Shown piece by piece: positions 15,789 to 22,936 of a stretch of 25,965 nt of DNA. Below the pieces are notes generated by a model that ran no database searches, was not told the DNA's origin, and saw only the letters and a list, made by a program, of their open reading frames with translations. Source of the stretch: CAYXVU01 sp964468725. Its GTDB lineage: Bacteria > Acidobacteriota > Blastocatellia > UBA7656. The DNA lies in contig CAYXVU010000066.1 in NCBI GenBank assembly GCA_964468725.1, positions 1-25,965 on the forward strand. The letters run 5' to 3'. How positions within the stretch are numbered: position 1 is the stretch's first letter; every line of letters begins with the position of its first letter. A program made the translations under genes and the position numbers.

Positions 15789-15854
15789 GTTACCAAGATT
15801 GACGAGGTCGAAAATCAGCCGCAGCGCGTTTGCGACCTCCCTCAATCTTGTAAC
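15789..15854. repeat. Long imperfect inverted repeat (hairpin)
   Basis: The arms 15789-15810 and 15833-15854 pair through GTTAC, AAGATTGA and AGGTCG (19 pairs), with one bulged base and a small internal loop, around a 22-base loop. There is no T run. It may terminate the small secreted-protein gene, or be a structured RNA or a short element remnant. Confidence 0.5.
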
Positions 15855-15884
15855 TCTTGTCCATTCCAGATTCCCTGACTCGTA

Positions 15885-15912
15885 CGGGATGATGAGTACC
15901 AACCTCATCCCG
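15885..15912. repeat. Short hairpin upstream of the barrel gene
   Basis: CGGGATGA (15885-15892) pairs with TCATCCCG (15905-15912) around a 12-base loop. It is followed by AAAA, so on the minus strand it would be preceded, not followed, by a T run. The function is unclear. Confidence 0.35.
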
Positions 15913-16028
15913 AAAACTTATTAACCCCGGATCGCTGTCCGAATGCTTGTCTGAGCGGCAAGGCGAGAAGCGATCACCTCCTCACGAAACCTGTCCTGAG
16001 CGCGAGACCCATTGATTAGAGGTGAGCG

Positions 16029-18206
16029 ATGTGCGAGCGTACTCGAAACTCGATTCATAGACCCGTGCTGTTGATCTGCCGAGCCTTGCTGGCCGCAAGC
16101 TGTTTGCTCTGTGCTACCGTCAAGTGGCCGACGCCCGCGTTTGCCGAAGGGCTGACCTTGAGCGCCAACTTCACAGAGCAGACAGCCGTCGCGCCGAGCG
16201 AAAAGATCGGCTTGCAACTGAATCGTCCGCTGCAAGCTGCCGATGGCACACTCGCCATCTTCATCGGCCCAACCGATATGACGGCGCTCTTCGCGGTGCA
16301 AGAGACATCCCTGCGCTATACCTCGGATCTGCCGCTGCCTGCCGGACAGAGTGACGTGATCGTCTATTTGGTTTCCACCGCCGAGCAATGGAAAGAAGTG
16401 GCGCGGTTTCCGCTGCGCGTCTCCGCAAACACGGCGTCACAACCCGCAACCGCCAGCCCGCCCTCGCCAACCGATGCCCCTGCCAACGGCAACCGTCTTC
16501 GCCTGACGCCTTCGTTGACCGTCGCCGTTAAAGCCCAAGCTGCGGAAGCGCATTTCCCCGATAGCAACCGCCCGGCGCGCACACAGTTCACCGATCTCTC
16601 TCTGCAAGGCAGTTTGACGGCTGCGGCAGGCGATGGCGCACTTGGCTTTCAGAGCCAGTTTGATGTCGCAGGCTCCAGCTTTCGCGGTGAAGCCTTGCGC
16701 TTCGCGCAAGAAGGAGACGAAGCGCCGCGCTTCGATCTGGCCAGTTACTTGATGCAATTTCAAGCGGGCAAATCAAAGATTCAAGTCGGCCATCTGGCCT
16801 TCAGTTCCAACCGCCATCTCATCAATAGCTTCGCCTCGCGCGGCATTTCGATTACGCTGCCGGTCAGCTCACGCGGGGACTTCTCGCTGGCGGCGATGAA
16901 CGGCACCAATCTGGTCGGTTGGGCGAACTTCATCGGCCTCAATCGCCGCAAGCACCAAGTTTTCACCGGCACGCTCGGCGTCGAACTCATCGGCGACAGA
17001 CCCGGCGGCCTGCGCATCGAAGGCGGAGCCTTACACGGCTCGCTGCTGCCCATCAGCAATTTCAATCAGGGCAATCTGACGGACGCGGAGCAGAGTCGCG
17101 GCGGCAGTCTGCGGTTGCTGGCCAGCGACCCTGCCGGACGATTCAAGCTCGATGGGGGCTTTGCACGCAGCCGCTTTACCAATCCCGCCGACCCGCTCTT
17201 AGAGCAAGGCTTCAACAGTGTCAGCGTACGCGAAACGGCGCGCAATGCGCGTTACTTTGAGGCCAGCTACGAGGTCTTGCGCGATGTGACGATCAGCGAC
17301 ACCCAGAAAGCCGGTTTGACGGTCAATTATCGTCACGAAATGGTTGACCCGCTATTTCGCAGTGTTGCGGCCTATCATCAAGCTGACCGCTTGCACAATC
17401 AAGTTGAACTCGTAGCCCACATCGCGGAGGTCACGGCAACGGTCGCGCACCTACGCTTTCACGATAATCTCGACAATCTCGCTTCGATACTGAAGACCAA
17501 TACGCGCAAAAGCAGCCTGCTCGTCGGCGCACCGCTGGCTGCGCTTTTCTCTCGGACGAGCGATTCGTCCGAGTGGTGGCCGCGCGTCGGCTATGGAGTG
17601 GATCGCACCCATCAAGTAGGCGACGGGCTGCCGCTCAACAGCGGGTTTACCAGTCTCAGTCAAGTTCCCGATCAGGTCAGCAGCAATCAAACAGCGCTAG
17701 CCGAATGGCAAGTTCGCAGCTTGCGCTTCGGTTATCGCTTCAATCGCTCGTTTCAAGACAATCGCCAGTTGGGACGCGAACTGGCCGATCTGCGAAATCT
17801 CATTCAGGTCTTCACCGTCGGCCTCACGCCGTTGAGCATGGTGGATGTGAGCTTCGATGTGAATCTGGAGAGGGCAAAGAACTTCGAGACGCAGCGCACG
17901 GATCGCGCGAATCGGCTGGGCGGGCAGGTCAATTGGCGGATGAGCGGGCGGGCGACGCTGGCGGCAACCGTGTCGGCTGTCTTTGCGGGCGATACGAAGC
18001 AGATTAGCCGCAATCGCAACGCCGAGGTTGATTTGCAATGGTCGTATCGCTTCGGTTGGGAACGGAGCCGCTATCAAAAAGTGCAGGGTCAATTCTTTGT
18101 TCGCTATGCCAACCGCTATGCCAGCCTGTCAGACACGCTGTTTGGGCTGAGCAACCGAACCAAGTTGCAGACGCTCAACACAGGACTGAGCTTCACCTTC
18201 TTCTAA
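16029..18206 (+). CDS. Outer-membrane beta-barrel protein with N-terminal periplasmic domain
   Basis: A 725-residue protein with a signal peptide (hydrophobic core VLLICRALLAASCLLCA, cut after AFA near residue 39). Residues about 40-135 form a compact beta domain (EGLTLSANFTEQTAVAPSEK onward), followed by a Pro/Thr/Ser-rich linker (about 137-155). The rest shows repeated amphipathic strands separated by polar turns, and the chain ends TGLSFTFF, a C-terminal phenylalanine signature of proteins inserted by the BAM complex. The barrel is therefore well supported; what passes through or binds to it is unknown. There is no TonB box or plug. GAGGTGA just upstream of the ATG supports the start. The next secreted protein begins 19 bases after the stop, so the two are co-transcribed. 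Confidence 0.8.
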   Translation: MCERTRNSIHRPVLLICRALLAASCLLCATVKWPTPAFAEGLTLSANFTEQTAVAPSEKIGLQLNRPLQAADGTLAIFIGPTDMTALFAVQETSLRYTSDLPLPAGQSDVIVYLVSTAEQWKEVARFPLRVSANTASQPATASPPSPTDAPANGNRLRLTPSLTVAVKAQAAEAHFPDSNRPARTQFTDLSLQGSLTAAAGDGALGFQSQFDVAGSSFRGEALRFAQEGDEAPRFDLASYLMQFQAGKSKIQVGHLAFSSNRHLINSFASRGISITLPVSSRGDFSLAAMNGTNLVGWANFIGLNRRKHQVFTGTLGVELIGDRPGGLRIEGGALHGSLLPISNFNQGNLTDAEQSRGGSLRLLASDPAGRFKLDGGFARSRFTNPADPLLEQGFNSVSVRETARNARYFEASYEVLRDVTISDTQKAGLTVNYRHEMVDPLFRSVAAYHQADRLHNQVELVAHIAEVTATVAHLRFHDNLDNLASILKTNTRKSSLLVGAPLAALFSRTSDSSEWWPRVGYGVDRTHQVGDGLPLNSGFTSLSQVPDQVSSNQTALAEWQVRSLRFGYRFNRSFQDNRQLGRELADLRNLIQVFTVGLTPLSMVDVSFDVNLERAKNFETQRTDRANRLGGQVNWRMSGRATLAATVSAVFAGDTKQISRNRNAEVDLQWSYRFGWERSRYQKVQGQFFVRYANRYASLSDTLFGLSNRTKLQTLNTGLSFTFF

Positions 18207-18225
18207 GCAAAGAAACGAGGCAATG

Positions 18226-19479
18226 ATGAGAAAGCTACTGATTATCATCACCGCATTGGGGGGGTTGCTCACCAGCGGTGCTTGGGCGCAAAGCGTCAAA
18301 GTCAACCCCGACGGCGTCAACGTCAATGCCAGCGGTTCAACCGTCGCCTTTCTCACCTTCGGCCCGCTGGTCAACAGAGTTCCGGCAGAAGGTTGCTGGT
18401 GCGGCGAACTGATCTCGGCAGCGCCCGCTCTCGGTTTCAAATGCAATCCGGCAACGATCTTCGGCTGCCTTCCGGCGCGACAGGACTTTTCGACGCGCAG
18501 CGGCAGCGGCGGCTTCACAGACATTATGTCTATTCCGTCATCGGTCGCGCGCCGCGCTTATCAAGCGGCGCAAGAGGGCAGCAATTCCAGCTTCTTTTAT
18601 GTGCGCCGCTTCATCAGCACAGTTGGTGAGCCGGATGAATTTGTCGCCGTCACTTGCCGCATGAGCGGCGGCGGGGCGCGCACCCCCTTTGCCCTGACTG
18701 ATGTGAAACTCTCTTTCGAAGGCAATAACCCGGTGATGCTCATCAAACCCGGCGAGAAGTTGCCGCGCGTCAAAGCCGAAATCAGTTATAACGGCACAGG
18801 GAGATTGAGAGGCCGTTGGGAAGTCGTTCTGCCCGGAGAAGAACTGCCCGCCGTGCGTGATCTGCTCACCGAAGCTTCTTTGCCGGTCGAAGACCGCGCT
18901 TTGCAACGCCGCTATACGCAGGTGAGCCGCTTCAATGTCTTTCTTGCGCCGGGCAGCAGACACACCCTTGAAGGGCCGGACACGTCGCGGTTGCCAAGCC
19001 GTATTGAAGGTCCCTATCTGATTCTTTTACGCATCGAAGCGACGGATGACAAAGAGGCGGACTCGAATTTGACGGTGACCGGATCCGGCGCAGGCATCGT
19101 CCATAGCGGCGCAGTGGCGGGCTTCCCCCTGCCGCCCCTGCGCTACTTCGTCGGCAGTGGCAGCGCCGCCGGTCAAGGTGAGTTGACGCTGTTGCTGCCG
19201 GTCGAAAAAGCGGCGCGATCAATAGACAGCCCTATAGAGTTTAGTTGGACGGAAGCGGCAGGAGCCGCTTACCACCGATTGGAGATCGAAACGGCGCAAG
19301 GCCACGCGGTTGTCTCAGCGTTGCTGGTGACAGGAACAAGCCTCTATCGCGCACCGATGTGGTTAAAAGAGAAAGCCAGAGATGGCAATTTGCGATGGCG
19401 GGTCATGGCGCTCGATCAAAACGGCATCGCCCTTAGCGAAACCGCTTGGCGCAGCTTGCGACTGACGATGACCAAGTAA
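18226..19479 (+). CDS. Secreted protein of unknown function with cysteine-rich N-terminal part
   Basis: A 417-residue protein that I cannot assign to a family. The signal peptide (LLIIITALGGLLTSGAWA) is cut near residue 21. The N-terminal part has five cysteines (57, 59, 73, 81, 144) in segments such as EGCWCGELI and FKCNPATIFGCLP, and a helical-looking stretch IPSSVARRAYQAAQEGSNSS (103-122). The C-terminal part (about 325-417) has the look of a fibronectin III-type domain (PIEFSWTEAAGAAYHRLEIE). GAGG at 18217-18220 is two bases before ATG 18223 and five before ATG 18226, so the second is preferred. It lies 19 bases after the barrel gene and is probably its partner, either periplasmic or surface exposed. 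A terminator follows. Confidence 0.8.
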   Translation: MRKLLIIITALGGLLTSGAWAQSVKVNPDGVNVNASGSTVAFLTFGPLVNRVPAEGCWCGELISAAPALGFKCNPATIFGCLPARQDFSTRSGSGGFTDIMSIPSSVARRAYQAAQEGSNSSFFYVRRFISTVGEPDEFVAVTCRMSGGGARTPFALTDVKLSFEGNNPVMLIKPGEKLPRVKAEISYNGTGRLRGRWEVVLPGEELPAVRDLLTEASLPVEDRALQRRYTQVSRFNVFLAPGSRHTLEGPDTSRLPSRIEGPYLILLRIEATDDKEADSNLTVTGSGAGIVHSGAVAGFPLPPLRYFVGSGSAAGQGELTLLLPVEKAARSIDSPIEFSWTEAAGAAYHRLEIETAQGHAVVSALLVTGTSLYRAPMWLKEKARDGNLRWRVMALDQNGIALSETAWRSLRLTMTK

Positions 19480-19525
19480 GGCGGCGTCTGACGCCAAAGG
19501 CATAAGCGTATCCGCAGAGGGCACA

Positions 19526-19558
19526 GAGGGGCACGAAAGAGTTTCTTCGTGCCCCTTT
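19526..19558 (+). terminator. Rho-independent terminator after the barrel/secreted-protein operon
   Basis: AGGGGCACGAA (19527-19537) pairs perfectly with TTCGTGCCCCT (19546-19556) around an 8-base loop, followed by a short TT tract and CC. Confidence 0.75.
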
Positions 19559-19680
19559 CCACATTCGTATCTCGATGGCAAAAGATTTTCTCTTGGCCAT
19601 AGCCATTAACATCCGTCACCTCGATGTTCAACCGTTTCCGATTCCGGTTTCGAACGGCATGACCCTGTCAACGCGACCTT

Positions 19681-19708
19681 ACTCTCACTCTCTCACTCGC
19701 GGGCGAGT
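19681..19708. repeat. CTCTCAC tandem repeat with inverted end, copy 1
   Basis: Starts ACTCTCACTCTCTCAC, followed by a small hairpin ACTCG-CGGG-CGAGT. It ends eight bases before the -35 of the M36 promoter. A matching copy lies at 19924-19949. Confidence 0.45.
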
Positions 19709-19715
19709 AAAATGC

Positions 19716-19745
19716 TTGAGTCAATCGCAAGCCTCGTGGTATATA
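19716..19745 (+). promoter_or_regulatory. Probable promoter of the M36 peptidase gene
   Basis: TTGAGT (19716-19721), an 18-base spacer and TATATA (19740-19745) preceded by TGG (extended -10). The expected start is near 19752. Confidence 0.55.
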
Positions 19746-19835
19746 TCAACCGCTGTCTTCAAGGGCGGGCGGGGAAGCAATGTCGCCCACTACGGCGTCT
19801 TCTTCCTAATCCATTAACGCAGACTAACCACCGAT

Positions 19836-19872
19836 CAAGAGACATCAAGTACTTTCGTGGGTAGGTCTCTTG
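19836..19872 (+). repeat. Inverted repeat in the M36 leader
   Basis: CAAGAGAC (19836-19843) and GTCTCTTG (19865-19872) are perfect complements around a 21-base loop. This would form a stem in the expected 5' leader. Confidence 0.4.
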
Positions 19873-19923
19873 GTAGGCCAGCGACGATGGGCTCCGTTGC
19901 TGCGTCCGTCAGGCATCGGTGCC

Positions 19924-19949
19924 AACTCTCACCCTCTCACGTGAGAGTT
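19924..19949. repeat. CTCTCAC tandem repeat with inverted end, copy 2
   Basis: AACTCTCAC (19924-19932) pairs with GTGAGAGTT (19941-19949). The middle repeats CTCTCAC, giving a perfect 14-base palindrome at 19934-19947. The 16 bases from 19925 differ from copy 1 at a single position. Confidence 0.5.
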
Positions 19950-20055
19950 TCTCGAACAATCACAACAACAAATCGTCAAGCGAGGGGCACTGCCACAACC
20001 GGCAGTTGTCTACTTCGCTCGTTCTGCCACCAATGGCTTATAAGGAGGATTCCAT

Positions 20056-22617
20056 ATGCGTAAGACTTGGTTTTTGTTGTTCGCGGTCATCTTGATCGCT
20101 CCTTCGCTGATTCAGCAGCGCACAGCGGTCGCTGAATCGTTGCAAACGACGACGCCTGACCAATGGCAACCGAGCCTCATCGGTTTGCCCGACTTCGACA
20201 TCCGTGAAGAGATTGCAGACTTGCAAGCCAGCCCGGATACGAAGAGCATCGGCGACAGCGCCGCCCTCAAAGCGCGGCTCAATACCATCGAATCGTTTCG
20301 CGCGCGGCTGATGCCGGAAGTCCGCGAACACTTGCGCTACGAAATCAACTCGGCAGGTGTACCGAAAACGTTCTTCAACCTCGCCGCGCCGCTTTCGCGT
20401 CCGGCCAGCGAATCGCCCGACCGAATCGCGCGCGATTTTCTGACCGCAAACACCGGGATTTTCGGATTGACGCGCCGCGAAATTCGTCGCCTCCAACTCG
20501 ATAATCAAGACCGCGATGGAGGAACGACCTTTCTCAACTATCATCAGATGATCGGCGGCTTGCGGGTCTTTCAAGGTCAGGTGCAAATCGCCGTCAATGC
20601 CGACGGCGAAATCATCTCGGTGATGGAAGGCATGGTCTTGCCCAACGGTCGTGTGGACACAACGCCGAACCTTTCGGAAAGTGAAGCCTTGACCGCCGCC
20701 TTTCGTTATGCGGCGCGCGACGTTTCAGAGGCCTTTGAATTGGTTGAAGCGCGTCCCTCTCGCGGCGCACGCGCTACCTATCGTAACCCTCTCGGCAATG
20801 GCTTTGATGAGGTGATGTCCGCGCTACGCATCATGCGCGTCGGCGACCGGGGCGTGCTGGTTTGGCATACTTACCTCGAAGTCGGGGCGAGCGAATGGTA
20901 CGAAATCTGTGTGGATGCTGATACCGGCGCGTTGCTGTTTCGCCATAACCTGTATGCAGACGTTGCACAAGGCACAGTCTACACGCAGCATCCGGCAGCC
21001 GGAGGACGCACGCTTGAGTCCTTCGTCGGCGACACCGTCATCAACACCTCTGCGGGTTGGATGGGCACGTCAACGGTGACCACCGGCAATAATGTTGAAG
21101 CCTATCTTGACACTGATGCGAACAACGCGCCTGACAATAACAATACAACCGGGCTATCGGTCGGCCATGCCTCTGCTGCCAATCAGGACTTCACCTTCCC
21201 CTTCGCGCTTGGGGTTGACCCGCGCACGCAGCGGCCTGCGATTGTGACCAACCTCTTTTACTTCATCAACCTGTCGCACGACTTCCACTACGGGCTTGGC
21301 TTCACCGAATCGGCAGGGAATTTCCAGACCAACAACTTCGGTCGCGGCGGCGTCGGCAACGACTCGGTGCGCGGCGAAGCGCAAGACGGTTCGGGAACCA
21401 ATAATGCTAACTTTGCCACTCCGCCCGACGGCAGCCGTCCGCGCATGCAGCAGTTCCTCTTCACGCAAGGTACGACCAACTTGGCCGATGATCGCGACAG
21501 TTCGCAAGATGGCGATGTGGTCTTTCACGAATTCGGTCACGGCGTTTCGAATCGTCTGGTCGGCGGCCCCGCCAACACTGGCTGTCTGGGTGGCACACAG
21601 GCGGGCGCAATGGGCGAAGGCTGGTCGGACTATTGGGCGATCACTTTTTATAACGATGGTCGCGTCGGCGATTATGTCACCAACAACCCGACCAACGGCA
21701 TCCGCCGCGCTGCTTACACCGTCCCAGCCAATCCTATTCACGACTCTTACGCTGATGTTGGCAATCAGGGATTTCAAGTGCACCGCGACGGCGAAGTATG
21801 GGCGGCAACGCTGTGGGATTTGCGCAATACGTTGGGCGCTGCCATTAGCGACCGCATCGTCCTCGAAGGCATGAAGTTCACCCCGTGCAGCCCCTCTTTC
21901 CTCAACGCTCGTGACGGCATTTTGCAAGCCGATCAAGCCGTCAACGGCGGCGCCAATCGCTGCACGATCTGGACGGTCTTTGCCCGTCACGGCATGGGGG
22001 TTTCGGCAACCGGCAACAACGGCACAACCCATAATGCGGCGACCGATGTGCCTGCCGATTGCGCGGGCGGCGGCGGGACGACCGTGTTTTTTGATAACTT
22101 CGAAACCAATCTCGGATGGGTAACCAATCCGAATGGCACGGACACCGCGACGACGGGGCAGTGGGAACGCGGCGACCCGGAGACGACGACCTCAAGCGGC
22201 ACGAAGCAATTGGGGACGACCGTCAGCGGCGTCAACGATCTGGTGACCGGACGATTGGCGGGCAGTTCAGCCGGAGCCTTCGATATTGACGGCGGCCTTA
22301 CCTCGATTCGCTCGCCCAATATCTCTTTGCCTTCGACGGGAACGCTGACCTTGTCGTTCAGTTTCTATCTGGCGCATGGCACTAATGCTTCCTCTGCTGA
22401 CTTCTTGCAGGTGCGGGTGATTAGCGGAAGCACCAATACCATCGTCTTTCAGCGACTCGGTGCGGCCACAAACGTGAACGGCGTGTGGGCGGTGACGAGC
22501 GCCAGCTTGAACGCATTTGCGGGTCAGACGATCACCATCCTGATTGAGGCCGCAGATGCATCCGGTGCGAGTTTGGTCGAAGCCGGTATTGACGATGTCA
22601 GAATTGTGCAGCAGTAA
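20056..22617 (+). CDS. Secreted M36 (fungalysin) zinc metallopeptidase
   Basis: An 853-residue secreted endopeptidase. It has a signal peptide (WFLLFAVILIAPSLI core), an FTP/PepSY-type propeptide (about 110-290, including FLNYHQMIGGLRVFQGQVQI), and an M36 catalytic domain. The zinc motif is HEFGH (491-495), with the third ligand Glu521 in EGWSDYW. The C-terminal part (about 690-853, from DNFETNLGWVTNPNGTD to EAGIDDVRI) looks like a jelly-roll domain of the MAM or carbohydrate-binding type, which may anchor the enzyme or bind substrate. AAGGAGG (20042-20048) seven bases before the ATG fixes the start. The propeptide implies activation outside the cell. It is a single-gene transcript with its own promoter and terminator. 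Confidence 0.94.
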   Translation: MRKTWFLLFAVILIAPSLIQQRTAVAESLQTTTPDQWQPSLIGLPDFDIREEIADLQASPDTKSIGDSAALKARLNTIESFRARLMPEVREHLRYEINSAGVPKTFFNLAAPLSRPASESPDRIARDFLTANTGIFGLTRREIRRLQLDNQDRDGGTTFLNYHQMIGGLRVFQGQVQIAVNADGEIISVMEGMVLPNGRVDTTPNLSESEALTAAFRYAARDVSEAFELVEARPSRGARATYRNPLGNGFDEVMSALRIMRVGDRGVLVWHTYLEVGASEWYEICVDADTGALLFRHNLYADVAQGTVYTQHPAAGGRTLESFVGDTVINTSAGWMGTSTVTTGNNVEAYLDTDANNAPDNNNTTGLSVGHASAANQDFTFPFALGVDPRTQRPAIVTNLFYFINLSHDFHYGLGFTESAGNFQTNNFGRGGVGNDSVRGEAQDGSGTNNANFATPPDGSRPRMQQFLFTQGTTNLADDRDSSQDGDVVFHEFGHGVSNRLVGGPANTGCLGGTQAGAMGEGWSDYWAITFYNDGRVGDYVTNNPTNGIRRAAYTVPANPIHDSYADVGNQGFQVHRDGEVWAATLWDLRNTLGAAISDRIVLEGMKFTPCSPSFLNARDGILQADQAVNGGANRCTIWTVFARHGMGVSATGNNGTTHNAATDVPADCAGGGGTTVFFDNFETNLGWVTNPNGTDTATTGQWERGDPETTTSSGTKQLGTTVSGVNDLVTGRLAGSSAGAFDIDGGLTSIRSPNISLPSTGTLTLSFSFYLAHGTNASSADFLQVRVISGSTNTIVFQRLGAATNVNGVWAVTSASLNAFAGQTITILIEAADASGASLVEAGIDDVRIVQQ

Positions 22618-22640
22618 GAACCGATTCTGACCCCAAACCG

Positions 22641-22674
22641 AGAGGCGAGAGCTATGCAACTCTCGCCTCTTTTC
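22641..22674 (+). terminator. Rho-independent terminator of the M36 gene
   Basis: AGAGGCGAGAG (22641-22651) pairs perfectly with CTCTCGCCTCT (22660-22670) around an 8-base loop, followed by TTT and pyrimidines. It lies 23 bases after the stop. Confidence 0.9.
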
Positions 22675-22777
22675 CTTCTCTTCTGCCCGTAATCGAGGGC
22701 GCAGCGCGATACCCGATGGTGCGATTCTTCTACGACACGGGGCGGCAAAATTGCTATGTCGCGCGGGCAGTCGGTTT

Positions 22778-22786
22778 TGCTACAAT
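22778..22786 (+). promoter_or_regulatory. Extended -10 element TGC-TACAAT
   Basis: TGCTACAAT lies between the M36 terminator and the S46 gene. No fitting -35 is seen. The expected start is near 22793, which leads into three stem-loops and a terminator. Confidence 0.5.
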
Positions 22787-22792
22787 GAGGGC

Positions 22793-22877
22793 GGCAGGTT
22801 CAAGCTGCCACCTCTTCTCCAAGAGTGAGCGGAATGGTAGAGGGCGGGATGATATGCAGCGCCCGCCCTGATTTTTT
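22793..22877 (+). ncRNA. Candidate small RNA or attenuator leader upstream of the S46 peptidase
   Basis: From the expected start the RNA would form GGCAG/CTGCC (22793-22809), then TCTT/AAGA extended by flanking pairs (about 22810-22827), then the GC-rich terminator stem and six U. The product would be about 85 nt. It could be a free small RNA, or an attenuated leader of the S46 gene that starts 60 bases later. I recognise no known riboswitch class. No search was possible. Confidence 0.4.
22841..22877 (+). terminator. Rho-independent terminator upstream of the S46 gene
   Basis: AGGGCGGG (22841-22848) pairs with CCCGCCCT (22862-22869), followed by GA and TTTTTT (22872-22877). It lies 60 bases before the S46 start and not after any coding gene, since the M36 gene already has its own terminator. 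Confidence 0.85.
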
Positions 22878-22936
22878 GCGATGTGCCACAAACGATTTAA
22901 ATCACGCTCAATCATCTCACCCAGCGAGGAATCTTC

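Larger units (their letters stand above)
19480..20055. other. 576-base intergenic region before the M36 peptidase gene
   Basis: No protein gene is supported. The region has the terminator of the upstream operon (19526-19558), a probable promoter (19716-19745), CTCTCAC-type repeats and a stem-loop, all listed separately. The message of the M36 gene would carry a leader of about 300 bases. Confidence 0.6.

Noticed and set aside
19575..19817. 80-codon open frame in the gap before the M36 gene
   Set aside because: No Shine-Dalgarno or domain, and it contains the repeats and the promoter of the M36 gene.
22785..22871. 28-codon frame ending in the terminator upstream of the S46 gene, considered as a leader peptide
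   Set aside because: Its ATG overlaps the -10 hexamer, so it would not be in the transcript from that promoter; it has no Shine-Dalgarno or run of regulatory codons.
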